Assembly (NCBI RefSeq): GCF_024741795.1
Contig: NZ_CP102950.1
Coordinates: 4,402,001 to 4,466,000 of the forward strand
Source of the DNA: Arthrobacter sp. CJ23
GTDB lineage: Bacteria; Actinomycetota; Actinomycetes; Actinomycetales; Micrococcaceae
Direction: 5' to 3'
Length of the DNA stretch: 64,000 bases
The translations under genes and the position numbers were made by a program. This document shows positions 16,623 through 25,230 of the stretch, one piece after another; position 1 is the stretch's first letter; each line of letters begins with the position of its first letter. Below the pieces are notes generated by a model. That model was given only the letters and a program-made list of their open reading frames with translations, made no database searches and had not been told where the DNA came from.

Positions 16623-17279
16623 ATGAGGCTCTTGCTGATCCGCCACGGCCAGACCCCCGGCAACGTCCTGGGCCAACTGGACACGGCCTTCCCGGGCCCT
16701 GGACTCACCGAGCTTGGACAACGCCAGGCGGAGGCCCTTCCGGCCGCCCTGGCCGACGAGCCCATCGAGGCCATCTACACGTCCACGCTGCTCCGGACCC
16801 AGCTGACGGCGGCGCCGCTGGCGAAGGCGAAGGGACTGGACGCTGAGGTCCTGGACGGTGTCCACGAGATCGAAGCCGGCGCGCTCGAAAAGAAGACGGA
16901 CCACGAATCGCACGTCCGGTACATGAGCACGGTGTTCGCCTGGACCGACGGCGATCTGGACGTCCGCATGCCGGGGGCCTTCGACGGGCACGCATTCTTT
17001 GCACGCTTCGACGCTTCGGTGGACAAGGTCGCGGCGGCCGGGCATGCGACTGCGGCGATCGTGAGCCACGGGGCGGCCATCCGTTGCTGGGCCGGGCGCC
17101 GGGCTGAGGATATCGATACCCGCTTTGCCGAAACGCACCAGCTGCCCAACACCGGCATCGTGGCCTTGGAGGGCGATCCCGCCTCCGGATGGAAAGTGCT
17201 GCACTGGGACCAGATGCCGGTGGGCGGACTCGCGATGGCGGACCCGACGGCGGAGGATCCCACGGGCGACGCCCTCTAA
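16623..17279 (+). CDS. Histidine phosphatase (phosphoglycerate mutase-like)
   Basis: The product (218 aa) belongs to the histidine phosphatase superfamily. The catalytic LLLIRHGQT is at the N-terminus, TSTLLRTQLTA supplies the second arginine, and IVSHGAAIR carries the second histidine. The acid/base glutamate region EIEAGALE is also present. The cofactor-dependent phosphoglycerate mutase insertion is absent, so a broad phosphatase is more likely than a glycolytic mutase. GTGAGGAGCTGAGCAGCC before ATG 16623 provides the ribosome binding site. Substrate unknown. Confidence 0.85.
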   Translation: MRLLLIRHGQTPGNVLGQLDTAFPGPGLTELGQRQAEALPAALADEPIEAIYTSTLLRTQLTAAPLAKAKGLDAEVLDGVHEIEAGALEKKTDHESHVRYMSTVFAWTDGDLDVRMPGAFDGHAFFARFDASVDKVAAAGHATAAIVSHGAAIRCWAGRRAEDIDTRFAETHQLPNTGIVALEGDPASGWKVLHWDQMPVGGLAMADPTAEDPTGDAL

Positions 17280-17470
17280 TTGGGCGGTGGGACGTTGCTG
17301 GGCCAGCCCTACGTGCTTCCGCCCGGCCAAAGGACGTAGAGAGCAGGCCTCGCAACGCAAGGCACGTCGGTAGCCCGTAGTTCTCCGGACGCTTACGCCA
17401 AGGAAACACCACGGTAACCGCGGCTTCCTAGGCTTGATGTGCATAACCCCTCCGGCGAAAGAGGCTCGCG

Positions 17471-17974
17471 ATGCAGACCAACCCACGGCTTAACATCAGG
17501 CAGGTCACCTGGGCCAACCCGGTGGGCGCCGACCTCCGCGCCGCACAGCAGGCCGAGCTGGACGGCCGCTTCGGCACCACCGAGCACGAGCCGGGCCCGG
17601 CGCCCTCGGAAGCCGATACCGCCGTCTTCGTGGTGGCCTACGAAAAGTGCTCGGGCCAGCCACTGGGCTGCGGCGGGCTGCGGATGCTGGACGGCACGAC
17701 GGCGGAGATCAAGCGGCTCTACGTGGTGCCGTATGCGCGGGGTTCGGGAGTGGCGAGCTCCATCCTGGCCGCCCTCGAAGCCCAGGCGCACGCGCACGGC
17801 TTTACGGTGATCGCGGCCGAGGCGGGCTCGGCGCAATCGGACGGGCGCAGCTTCTACCAGAGTGCCGGGTTCGCCGAGGTACCCAACTTCGGACCGTATG
17901 TGGGTGTCAGCGGCTCGTACTGCTACTCGAAGGCCCTCGACTCGCACAGCGCCTCGCACACAGCCATGGCGTAG
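17471..17974 (+). CDS. GNAT-family N-acetyltransferase
   Basis: The product (167 aa) has a GNAT fold: strands around AVFVVAYE and GCGGLRML, then IKRLYVVPYARGSGVASSIL. The R-G-x-G-(V/A) turn in that segment binds the acetyl-CoA pyrophosphate. A final segment FYQSAGFAEVPNFGPYV is typical of the family's C-terminal strand pair. AAGAGG precedes ATG 17471. The substrate amine cannot be predicted. Confidence 0.85.
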   Translation: MQTNPRLNIRQVTWANPVGADLRAAQQAELDGRFGTTEHEPGPAPSEADTAVFVVAYEKCSGQPLGCGGLRMLDGTTAEIKRLYVVPYARGSGVASSILAALEAQAHAHGFTVIAAEAGSAQSDGRSFYQSAGFAEVPNFGPYVGVSGSYCYSKALDSHSASHTAMA

Positions 17975-18036
17975 CGGGCCTGGGGCGTGCCCCGCTCCGC
18001 AAGACTCCGCAGCCTCACGGACGCGGGGCTGACGCG

Positions 18037-18648
18037 CTACGTCGCCCAGTAATTCTGCACCTTGCGGGCAGCCTCCGCCAGGAGCCCGCCCTCGATCACC
18101 ACTGACTGCTCCGCCATGCCGAGGTCATCCCACTGCGCCACAACCCGGATGTCACCTTCGGCCGGCAGCGGCCACAGCCAGAGCGTGCTGTTGGACACTG
18201 CATGGCTGTCGCTGCTTGAGCCGCCTCCGCCACCGGAGCGCAGCAGCACCGGCCCGGCCACCGGTTCGGTGCCGTCAAACATGCCGGGGTGCAGGTGCGT
18301 GGTGGTTGTCTTGCGCCCGTCGGCGAACGCGACACCGATCCGGAGGCCGCCGTCGTCGGGGTACGCATTCGTCCGGTGGGGATGGTCAAAGGACCGGCCG
18401 GTCAACAGGCTCCATTCCCGGTCCGTTTCCTTGGCCCTGCGCACGCTCCAGACAAGGTTGATCCAACAGCCCGTCGAAAAGACTTCGATGCTCTTCACGG
18501 CCATCACCATCTGCCCGGAGCGCTTGAGGAACCGTCCCACCGACACCACATCGGGCAGTTCGTCAGGCGGCGGCCCCGACCAGGCCGGCGGTACATTCTC
18601 GGGCTGGCGTGGTCTGTCCGGCACGGGCACGTCGTCAAAGAAGGACAT
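18037..18648 (-). CDS. Conserved hypothetical protein
   Basis: I do not recognise the family. The product (203 aa) is soluble, with a proline-rich N-terminus (VPVPDRPRQPENVPPAWSGP). It then has a beta-rich body including VMAVKSIEVFSTGCWINLVWSV and a glycine/serine run (GGGGGSSSDSH) before TLWLWPLPAEGDI. The tail VVIEGGLLAEAARKVQNYW is helical. The alternating hydrophobic pattern suggests a beta-sandwich. It is divergent from the thioesterase gene at 18759. Coding is supported by codon-position GC bias and a complete frame without internal anomalies. Confidence 0.65.
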   Translation of the reverse strand: MSFFDDVPVPDRPRQPENVPPAWSGPPPDELPDVVSVGRFLKRSGQMVMAVKSIEVFSTGCWINLVWSVRRAKETDREWSLLTGRSFDHPHRTNAYPDDGGLRIGVAFADGRKTTTTHLHPGMFDGTEPVAGPVLLRSGGGGGSSSDSHAVSNSTLWLWPLPAEGDIRVVAQWDDLGMAEQSVVIEGGLLAEAARKVQNYWAT

Positions 18649-18758
18649 GCCAACATCCTTGCACCGGTGTCAACACCTTCCGCTGCCGAGGACGGGCCCG
18701 CCCGTAGCGCACCGTTACCGACTACGGCCCCCGCCGCGGCCTCGACTAGTCTCGCATT

Positions 18759-19193
18759 ATGGAATCGGCAGACATCACTTTCCGCACCCGCAAATGGGTG
18801 CGCCCCGAAGACCTCAACGCGAACGGCACGCTGTTCGGCGGGAGCCTGCTGAAGTGGATCGACGAGGAGGCCGCGATCTACGCCATCCTCCAGCTGGGCA
18901 ACGGCCGTGCGGTCACCAAGTACATCTCCGAAATCAACTTCGTCAGCTCGGCCGTGCAGGGCGACCTGATCGAGATGGGCCTGACGGCCACGCGCTTCGG
19001 CCGGACGTCGCTGACCATGCGCGCGGAGGTCCGCAACATGATCACGCGCCAGAGCATCCTGACCATCGAGGAAATCGTGTTCGTGAACCTCGGCACCGAC
19101 GGCCGCCCCGAGCCGCACGGCTACACCGAAATCACCTACGACCGCGACCGCATCCCCACGCACCACCTGACCCAGGCGCTGCACGAGGACTGA
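18759..19193 (+). CDS. Acyl-CoA thioesterase (hotdog fold, YciA-like)
   Basis: The product (144 aa) is a single hotdog-fold domain. The motif VRPEDLNANGTLFGGSLLKWIDEEAA matches the N-(x)-G-x-(x)-FGG-x(4)-D of YciA/BACH-type acyl-CoA thioesterases, in which the aspartate and asparagine act in hydrolysis. Length fits one subunit of a hexameric enzyme. It would release free CoA from acyl-CoA in the cytosol. Two hairpins follow the gene at 19255 and 19291. Confidence 0.87.
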   Translation: MESADITFRTRKWVRPEDLNANGTLFGGSLLKWIDEEAAIYAILQLGNGRAVTKYISEINFVSSAVQGDLIEMGLTATRFGRTSLTMRAEVRNMITRQSILTIEEIVFVNLGTDGRPEPHGYTEITYDRDRIPTHHLTQALHED

Positions 19194-19254
19194 ACCGCCG
19201 ACGCCGGGGCCTGCTTTGGGCGTCCGGCCCCCAACAGAGCGCGCCTTAACGGGT

Positions 19255-19284
19255 GCCGGCGGCCGCGACAACGCGGCCGCCGGC
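19255..19284. terminator. Strong GC hairpin after the thioesterase gene
   Basis: GCCGGCGGCCGCG (19255-19267) pairs perfectly with CGCGGCCGCCGGC (19272-19284) around an ACAA loop and is followed by TTGTACTT. It lies between the convergent thioesterase and SDR genes and probably ends the plus-strand transcript. Confidence 0.8.
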
Positions 19285-19290
19285 TTGTAC

Positions 19291-19319
19291 TTCCGGTGGC
19301 AGGAGTGATGCCACCGGAA
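19291..19319. terminator. Second hairpin between convergent genes
   Basis: TTCCGGTGGCA (19291-19301) pairs perfectly with TGCCACCGGAA (19309-19319) around a 7-nt loop. It starts 14 bp beyond the SDR stop codon on the minus strand and probably terminates the long pxp/SDR transcript arriving from the right. Confidence 0.7.
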
Positions 19320-19332
19320 CCTGCGGGGCGCC

Positions 19333-20082
19333 TTAGCGCCGGTCGAACGTCAGGCCGCCGGGGACCTGGAACGTCGGCATGAGCTCCAGCATGCCCACGT
19401 TGACGTGGCGCGGCGTCCCGATGGCGTAGTCCAGGGCGTTGACGATGTCGTCCGTGGTGAGCGACTCGTAGCCTTCGTAGTAGGTCTTCCACGCTTCTTC
19501 CATGGCCTCGGGCGTGCCGCCCATGTTGCGGCCGAAGATCTCGGTTTCCACCCGGCCGGGGCAGATCTCGGTGACGCGGATGCGCTTGCCCACCGTGTCG
19601 TTGCGGAGCTGGCGGGAGATCTGGTGCACGGCGGCCTTGGTGGCGTGGTAGACCGTGTGGCCGTAGAAGTTGTACGTGCCGGCGATCGAACTGATGTTGA
19701 TGACGTGGCCGAGATCGCGCTCCACCATGCCCGGCAGGACCAGGCGCGTGAGCTGCAGCAGGCCGCGGAGGTTCACGTCCACCAGCTCGTCGATGTCCTC
19801 TTCGGAGGAGTCCAGGATGTTGCCGGGCCGGGAGACGCCGGCGCAGTTGACCAGGACGTCCACCTTGAGTTCGCCCACGACGGCGGCCAGCGCGGCGGTA
19901 TCGGTCAGGTCCACCACGTGCGGGATGGCTCCCGTACGGTCTGCCAGTTCGGCGAGGCGATCCTCGTTGCGGGCCACGGCGTGCACCGTCAGGCCCCGCT
20001 TGGCGAGGCGTTCGGCGATGGCTGCGCCCATGCCGGTCGAGGCTCCGGTGACGAGGGCCGTGGTGTAGTCGGAAAAAGACAT
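19333..20082 (-). CDS. Short-chain dehydrogenase/reductase
   Basis: The product (249 aa) is a classical SDR that oxidises or reduces an alcohol/carbonyl with NAD(P). It has the cofactor loop TGASTGMGAAIAERL near residue 12, NCAG, the catalytic serine in INISSIAG, and Y-x-x-x-K as YHATK. ARNEDR after the second strand suggests an NADP-preferring enzyme. It is the last gene of a same-strand series that includes pxpABC and the MHS transporter (83-bp gap), so it may act on the same substrate. Substrate unknown. Confidence 0.87.
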   Translation of the reverse strand: MSFSDYTTALVTGASTGMGAAIAERLAKRGLTVHAVARNEDRLAELADRTGAIPHVVDLTDTAALAAVVGELKVDVLVNCAGVSRPGNILDSSEEDIDELVDVNLRGLLQLTRLVLPGMVERDLGHVINISSIAGTYNFYGHTVYHATKAAVHQISRQLRNDTVGKRIRVTEICPGRVETEIFGRNMGGTPEAMEEAWKTYYEGYESLTTDDIVNALDYAIGTPRHVNVGMLELMPTFQVPGGLTFDRR

Positions 20083-20165
20083 TGGTTCTCCAAACGGTGG
20101 GGAATCGGAAGGGCTCAGTGCGCCGGGCCGGGAAGCCCGCGCACTGCCCGGAGGTCAGGTGTGTT

Positions 20166-21506
20166 TTAGGCGTCGCGCAGGGGTTCGTGGGCGCGGTCCT
20201 TGACGGTGCTCACGGCCATGAGCGTGCCCAGTGCCGTGATGACTGCGTAGAAGGCCGGCATGTAGATGTTGCCGGTGCTGGAAATCAACCAGGTCATGAG
20301 CAGCGGTGCGGTGCCGCCGAAGAGGGCGGAGGAGATGTTGTAGCCAAGGCCGTAGGCCGAGTACCGGACCCGTGTGGGGAACAGTTCGACGATCAGGATG
20401 TGGATGACTGCGGTGTGGCCGGCGAAGACGATTGCCATGATGCAGGCACCGAGGATGGCCAAGCCCATTTCACCGGTGGCGATCAGGGCGTAGGAGGGGA
20501 TGCCGAGGGCAGCCATGGCAATGGCGGATCCGGCGATGACCTTCTTGCGTCCAACGCGGTCGGACAGGGCACCCATGAACGGGATGGCGATGCAGATCAC
20601 GACCAGGCTGCAGGCGGTGACCAGGAGGGCTTCGCCGATGGTGAAGTTCAGCTGCTTGCCCTTGAGGAACGTGGGCATGTAGGAGAAGAGGACGTAGTAG
20701 CCGGAGCCGTTCATGAGCGGGATGAAGAGGGCCAGGAGCATGGCGCGGCGGTGCTCGGCGGACTTGAAGGCTTCCTTCAGCGGGTTCTTGGAGAGGCCGC
20801 CCTCTTCCTTGAGCTTCACGAAGTTGGGGGTGTCGGCGATGGCCTTGCGGATGTACCAGCCGATGACGCCCATGGGGATGGCCACGAGGAACGGAATGCG
20901 CCAGGCGAAGGAGCCGAAGCCGCCGCCGTCGATGGCTGCCTGCGTCAGCCACGGGGACATGGAGAACGCCACGAGGGTACCGGTGAGCAGGGCCGCGAAG
21001 GAGGCGATCTGCGCGTAGGAGGTGATGACGCCGCGCTTGCCTTCGGGGGCGTGCTCGGCCAGGAAGGTCATGGCGCCTGCAGCTTCGCCGCCCACGGAGA
21101 AGCCCTGCAGCATGCGCAGCAGCACCAGCAGGATGGGGGCTGCGATGCCGATGGCCGAGTAGGCAGGCAGCAGCCCGATGCCCGCGGTGGCCACGCTGAT
21201 CAGGAGGATCACGAAGACCAGCAGTTTTTGCCTGCCGATCCGGTCTCCGAGGTAGCCACACACCACAGCGCCGAGCGGCCGGACGAAGAAGGACACCGCA
21301 TAGCCTGCGAAGACGAAGAGCAGGGCGTTGTCCGGGTTGCCCGGGGCCAGGAACACGAGGGCCAGTGTTCCTGCCATGAATGCGAAGATGCCGTTGTCGT
21401 ACAGTTCCACGAAGATGCCCACGCAGCCTGCGGTGACAACCTTGCGTGTTTGGCGGCCCGTGAGCCGATCATGCTGCACTGGTGCAGCGCTGGTCCTTGC
21501 GGTCAT
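20166..21506 (-). CDS. MFS transporter, metabolite:proton symporter (MHS) type
   Basis: The product (446 aa) is a twelve-helix major facilitator of the metabolite:H+ symporter group (ProP, KgtP, ShiA relatives). Marks include GCVGIFVELYDNGIFAF in helix 1, the cytosolic loop GYLGDRIGRQK, the MHS-specific LRMLQGFSVGGEAAGAM, and GALSDRVGRKK in the second half. Such carriers take up carboxylates or zwitterions. It lies 57 bp after pxpC on the same strand, so it is probably a second uptake route for the pathway substrate. The ligand cannot be named from sequence. Confidence 0.87.
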   Translation of the reverse strand: MTARTSAAPVQHDRLTGRQTRKVVTAGCVGIFVELYDNGIFAFMAGTLALVFLAPGNPDNALLFVFAGYAVSFFVRPLGAVVCGYLGDRIGRQKLLVFVILLISVATAGIGLLPAYSAIGIAAPILLVLLRMLQGFSVGGEAAGAMTFLAEHAPEGKRGVITSYAQIASFAALLTGTLVAFSMSPWLTQAAIDGGGFGSFAWRIPFLVAIPMGVIGWYIRKAIADTPNFVKLKEEGGLSKNPLKEAFKSAEHRRAMLLALFIPLMNGSGYYVLFSYMPTFLKGKQLNFTIGEALLVTACSLVVICIAIPFMGALSDRVGRKKVIAGSAIAMAALGIPSYALIATGEMGLAILGACIMAIVFAGHTAVIHILIVELFPTRVRYSAYGLGYNISSALFGGTAPLLMTWLISSTGNIYMPAFYAVITALGTLMAVSTVKDRAHEPLRDA

Positions 21507-21563
21507 GACATTTCCTTACTGAAGAAGAGCGTAGCAACGCCTACTGGGATTGACGACAGGTAT

Positions 21564-22577
21564 TTAGCTGCATGCCGCAACCGGTAAGTCCTGCCACTGG
21601 GGCCGGCATCCAATGCCGAGGAGTCCGAAGACGGTGTTGACGGATTCGCGGAGGGTTTCAAGCTGGGCCCGCGAGCGCCGGTGGGCGGCGGTTGCCTCCG
21701 CCACGGTGGTTCTGCGGAAGTGGACTTTGTCCCCCGGCCGGGCTTGGGCCAGGACGTCCAGTCCGTTACTGGTCACCACTGCCAGCACGGGATACCCGGC
21801 GGTGACGCCGCGCCCCCGGTGCAGCACCAGCAGTTCTTCCCGGGAGGGAACCTCGACGGCGCCCACCGGCACTCCGCGGGACAGCACTTCGCCGCTGGAG
21901 GTTCTTTCCGGCAGTTCCCCGCCGAGGCGCAGGCCGATGTGGTTGCTGCGGCCGCTCACGGCGTACTCCGAGGTGAAGAGGAGTTCGCCGGATGCGCCGA
22001 ACTCGTCAACGTCCGGCCCATCCGTGACCTCCACCAGCAGTTCCGGTCCCATGCTGGGCCGTTCAAGGCCGAGCCGGAAGAGCGGAAGGTCGAAGTACGG
22101 TTGGCGCATGGGGGTGACGCTGCGGCGCGTGAGGAGCGTGGTTCCCTCCTTGAGCTGCAGGCCGAAGCCCACCACGGTGTCCGGGGCGCAACTGTCCAGC
22201 AGGGTCTCTGCCTCGATCGAGCCATGGATGGCAAGGTAGGCCCGGAGGCCCCGGTTGATGCCGCGGATGGAGACGGCCTCCCCTGCACGGACGGACACCG
22301 GTTCCCACTGGCTGCAGGGGCGGCCGCCGACGGTGAGTGTCAACGGTGCGCCGGTGACGGCGATCAGGATGTCGGCGTTGGCCGTCATCCGGAAGTCGAG
22401 GGCCGTGATCTCCACCAGGGGCTCGTTGTCCAGGTTGCCGGCCAGGATGTTGGCGGCCCGGGCCGAGTACTGGTCCAGGGCGCCGTTCACGGGTAGCCCG
22501 AAGCGCGGTCCGCGGAAGCGGCCGAGGTCGGTGACCACGGAGTTTCCGGGCTGCTGGATGAGGATGTGCCCGCTCAT
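21564..22577 (-). CDS. pxpC: 5-oxoprolinase subunit C (biotin-dependent carboxyltransferase family)
   Basis: The product (337 aa) belongs to the PxpC/KipA family, which with PxpA and PxpB forms an ATP-dependent 5-oxoprolinase opening pyroglutamate to glutamate. Typical features are TDLGRFRGPRFGLPVNGALD at the N-terminus, LVEITALDF, SNHIGLRLGG near residue 200, and GYPVLAVV. ATG 22577 overlaps the pxpB stop (ATGA), which fixes the start. Similar subunits occur in urea and allophanate enzymes and related lactamases, so the true lactam may not be pyroglutamate itself. Confidence 0.9.
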   Translation of the reverse strand: MSGHILIQQPGNSVVTDLGRFRGPRFGLPVNGALDQYSARAANILAGNLDNEPLVEITALDFRMTANADILIAVTGAPLTLTVGGRPCSQWEPVSVRAGEAVSIRGINRGLRAYLAIHGSIEAETLLDSCAPDTVVGFGLQLKEGTTLLTRRSVTPMRQPYFDLPLFRLGLERPSMGPELLVEVTDGPDVDEFGASGELLFTSEYAVSGRSNHIGLRLGGELPERTSSGEVLSRGVPVGAVEVPSREELLVLHRGRGVTAGYPVLAVVTSNGLDVLAQARPGDKVHFRRTTVAEATAAHRRSRAQLETLRESVNTVFGLLGIGCRPQWQDLPVAACS

Positions 22578-23296
22578 GGCCGGGGTTCCAGTTCCATGCC
22601 GGCGTAGTCGTTGAAAGCTTCGGCCTGGATCTGCCGGAACCGGAGGATGTCGCCGGGCTTGTAGGGGACCAGGGGTTCGCGGCGGATGTTCAGGACCGAG
22701 AGCGGGGTCTGGCCGATGACGCACCAGCCGCCGGGAGCCACTGCGGGAGCGATGACCGCCTGGCGTCCGGCCACTGCCACGGCCCCTGCAGGGACGCTGA
22801 GGCGCGGATCCTTCAGGCGCGGAACGGGCTTGGGGAACGCGGGGCCGTCCATCATGGGCGAGCCGGCGGGGGCACCCAGGCAGCGGACGGTGTACGTCTT
22901 GTCGGTGTGGAGGCGGATGACGTCCTCGGTGGAGATGCCCTGGTGCTCGGCGACTTTCTCCAGGTCGGGGCCGTATTTTCCGCCGTACACCACGGGGACG
23001 TCGAACTCGCGGGGTGCGGCAGCGCCGCCGTCGGACCGTCCCAGCTCCAGGAGGCCGAGCTTGACGAAGGCGCGCACCTGGCGTGCCGAGACGAGGACGG
23101 GATCGAACTCCACCAGCACGGAATCGTACGTGGGGACGGCGCCGTGGAGGCCTTCGGCCCCGCAGCTTTCCAGCCAGTCGGCAAGGCGGTGGACGGTGAG
23201 CCAGTTGTCCTCGCTGGCCTCCGAGATCGCCACGACGCGCAGTGCGGAGTCTCCGGACTCGTAGATCTCAGTGGGAGCCGCTGTGAGCACGGACAT
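22574..23296 (-). CDS. pxpB: 5-oxoprolinase subunit B
   Basis: The product (240 aa) is a PxpB/KipI-type subunit (allophanate hydrolase subunit 1 family). It contains VPTYDSVLVEFDP, VYGGKYGPDLEKVAEHQG, the conserved substrate-site histidine in DVIRLHTDKTYTV, GAPAGSPMM, and VAPGGWCVIGQTPL near the end. ATG 23296 is chosen because it lies one base from the pxpA stop codon. It is co-translated with pxpC. Confidence 0.9.
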   Translation of the reverse strand: MSVLTAAPTEIYESGDSALRVVAISEASEDNWLTVHRLADWLESCGAEGLHGAVPTYDSVLVEFDPVLVSARQVRAFVKLGLLELGRSDGGAAAPREFDVPVVYGGKYGPDLEKVAEHQGISTEDVIRLHTDKTYTVRCLGAPAGSPMMDGPAFPKPVPRLKDPRLSVPAGAVAVAGRQAVIAPAVAPGGWCVIGQTPLSVLNIRREPLVPYKPGDILRFRQIQAEAFNDYAGMELEPRP

Positions 23297-23297
23297 G

Positions 23298-24086
23298 TCA
23301 GGCCGCCTTCCTCTTGGCGTCCATGACCTCGGCCAGCGGGGCAATGCGGACGCCGGCGGAGACGAGCTCCGAGCGGATCAGGCGGGCGAGTTCCACGGCA
23401 CCGGGGTTGTCCCCGTGGAGAAGGACCGTGTCCACGTCGATCTCGATGTCTGCGCCGTTCGCGCAGCGGATCTTGCCTTCGCACACCATGCGCAGGGTCC
23501 GCTCCACGATGGCGGCGGGATGGTGCAGTACGGCGCCGGGCTGGCTGCGCGGAACCAGCGTGCCGTCTTCCTGGTAGGCGCGGTCCACGATGCCCACAAT
23601 CGCCACACCGAGTCCGGCTTCACGGGAGGCCTTGGCCAGCTCGCCTTCCTGGGCGACCACGATGAGTTCCTTGTCCACGCGGGCGGCGGCTTCAGCCACG
23701 GCCCGGGCGTAGTCGGCGCGGACGGCCACGAGGTTTCCGAGCCGGCCGTGCGGGGCAAGGTGGGTGACTTTGGTGCCGTGGAATGAGGCGAAGCCGTTGA
23801 GGGCGCCCAGCTGGTACAGCACGTCTGCGCGGACCTCGGCTGCGGTGAGGCCCATGTCCCGGCGGCCGAAGCCCCGAAGGTCGGGGAAACTCGGATGCGC
23901 GCCGATGCCGACGCCGCGGCGGACACATTCAGCAACCGTGGCATCCATGATGTCCGGATCGCCGGCATGGAACCCGCACGCGATATTGGCGCTTGAAACG
24001 ATCTCCAGGAGCTCGGTGTCGTCGCCAATGGTGTAGGCGCCGAATCCCTCTCCGAGATCCGCTACAAGATCAATTGTCGGGTTCAC
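23298..24086 (-). CDS. pxpA: 5-oxoprolinase subunit A (LamB/YcsF family)
   Basis: The product (262 aa) is the LamB/YcsF-family catalytic subunit. It begins IDLVADLGEGFGAY, the D-x-N/D-x-GE-x-FG family hallmark, and continues ANIACGFHAGDP, IGAHPSFPD and LHGDNPGAVE. These are the expected metal and carboxylate positions of a polysaccharide-deacetylase-like barrel. GTG 24086 follows GGAAAGAGAA. It is the first gene of pxpA-pxpB-pxpC-MHS-SDR, and its promoter region carries one copy of the bipartite motif shared with two other operons (24245-24284). Confidence 0.92.
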   Translation of the reverse strand: MNPTIDLVADLGEGFGAYTIGDDTELLEIVSSANIACGFHAGDPDIMDATVAECVRRGVGIGAHPSFPDLRGFGRRDMGLTAAEVRADVLYQLGALNGFASFHGTKVTHLAPHGRLGNLVAVRADYARAVAEAAARVDKELIVVAQEGELAKASREAGLGVAIVGIVDRAYQEDGTLVPRSQPGAVLHHPAAIVERTLRMVCEGKIRCANGADIEIDVDTVLLHGDNPGAVELARLIRSELVSAGVRIAPLAEVMDAKRKAA

Positions 24087-24157
24087 GTGGTTCTCTTTCC
24101 GTGGTTCTGCAATGGGGTCCGGAAATGCGCAGAATTACCTCACGGGAAGGTTATGCG

Positions 24158-24170
24158 AATTCCTGGAATT
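24158..24170. promoter_or_regulatory. AATTCC-T-GGAATT palindrome in the pxpA leader
   Basis: A perfect 6-bp inverted repeat with a 1-nt spacer, 72 bp upstream of the pxpA start. It lies between the shared bipartite motif and the gene, so it may be part of the promoter or an additional operator. The evidence is symmetry only. Confidence 0.35.
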
Positions 24171-24244
24171 GGCGGTTGCCTGGTGATCCAAAGCACTGCC
24201 GGGTTCTTTCTAGAAGTCTCGCACCCGCGAACTGCCTTGCACAA

Positions 24245-24284
24245 AGACCTAATCCGTATCACGGGATAGTTCTCCGTTATGACC
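24245..24284 (-). promoter_or_regulatory. Bipartite regulatory motif, copy 1 (pxpA promoter)
   Basis: On the plus strand AGACCTAAT (24245-24253) and TTATGACC (24277-24284) are separated by exactly 23 bp. The same pair with the same spacing occurs before the ABC substrate-binding gene/LysR gene (28576-28615) and before the aminotransferase gene (32155-32194). The motif sits 159-198 bp upstream of the pxpA start. Length and split structure fit a LysR-type regulatory site. Confidence 0.75.
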
Positions 24285-24345
24285 TGCGGCACACCGGCCG
24301 GCGCTGTCTCCGGAAACGGAGCGGCGGGTAGGCGGACAGCGCAAC

Positions 24346-24397
24346 GCCGGCCCGCCGTCGTCGGCCCCTGCGCGGAGGTCGACGACGGCGGGCCGGC
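24346..24397. terminator. 18-bp-stem terminator at the end of the ABC transporter operon
   Basis: GCCGGCCCGCCGTCGTCG (24346-24363) pairs perfectly with its complement at 24380-24397 around a 16-nt loop. It begins 15 bp beyond the stop codon of the last permease gene. A weaker inverted repeat, GCGCTGTC/GACAGCGC (24301-24342), follows. The rest of the 326-bp gap 24087-24412 contains the pxpA leader and shared regulatory motif, and no gene. Confidence 0.82.
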
Positions 24398-24412
24398 AGC
24401 AGGCGCGGAACC

Positions 24413-25228
24413 CTAGCGGAGCGCCTTCCGGAGTCCCATGACGCGCTCCACGATGATGACCACCACGAGCGAGATGAGGATCAGGATCACGGACAGTGCC
24501 GCGACGGCGGCATCGGCCGAGTTCTCCACGTAGCGCAGTACCTGGACGGGGAGCGTGGGCAGCCCGGATTCGGCCACAAACAGCGAGATCACGGCCTCGT
24601 CGAAGGACACGATGAAGGCGATCACGCCGCCCGCGATGACGCCCGGCTGGATGATCGGAAGCGTGACGCGGCGGAAGACCGTCCACGATCCGGCGCCCAG
24701 GATCCGGGCCGCGGACTCGCACGAGGTGTCCGTGGTGGCCAGGCTCATGAGCGTGGTCCTGACGACAAACGGGAAGGTCACGGCCACGTGCCCGATGATG
24801 ATGCCGGCGTACGTGTTGTTCAGGTGCAGGGGCCCGAACAGGAGGACCATGCCCAGCGCCAGCACGATGCTGGGGATCAGCAGGGGCGAGAGGAAGAACG
24901 ACTGCACCGCGCCCTTGCCCCTGAACTCGAAACGGTCCAGGGCCAGGGCGGCAGGCACCCCGATGGCCAGCACAATCACCGTCACAATGGCGGCGACAAT
25001 CAGGCTGACCTGCATTCCGGCCATGAACGTGCTTTCCTGGGGAAGCAATTCATACCATTTGAGCGTGAAACCCTCGGGCGGGAAAGAAAGGTACTGGTTG
25101 GAGGCGAAGGAAATGACGCAGACAATCAGCAAAGGCGCCAGCAGGAACAGATAAAGCAGGAAAACAAGAATTCCAAAAGCAGGCTTCGCCACGTTGAAAC
25201 GCGGCTTGAAAAGACGGACTTCGCTCAT
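24413..25228 (-). CDS. ABC transporter permease, PotC type
   Basis: The product (271 aa) is an inner-membrane permease with about six helices. It has the permease-ATPase coupling loop ESAARILGAGSWTVFRRVTLPIIQPGVIAGG (EAA motif), which contacts the ATPase subunit. Order and similarity place it in the spermidine/putrescine/Fe(3+)-type family (PotC position). Two tandem ATGs lie at 25231 and 25228; GGAGG is 6 nt before 25228, so that start is preferred. It is the last gene of the four-gene transporter operon and is followed by a strong terminator. Confidence 0.88.
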   Translation of the reverse strand: MSEVRLFKPRFNVAKPAFGILVFLLYLFLLAPLLIVCVISFASNQYLSFPPEGFTLKWYELLPQESTFMAGMQVSLIVAAIVTVIVLAIGVPAALALDRFEFRGKGAVQSFFLSPLLIPSIVLALGMVLLFGPLHLNNTYAGIIIGHVAVTFPFVVRTTLMSLATTDTSCESAARILGAGSWTVFRRVTLPIIQPGVIAGGVIAFIVSFDEAVISLFVAESGLPTLPVQVLRYVENSADAAVAALSVILILISLVVVIIVERVMGLRKALR

Positions 25229-25230
25229 CA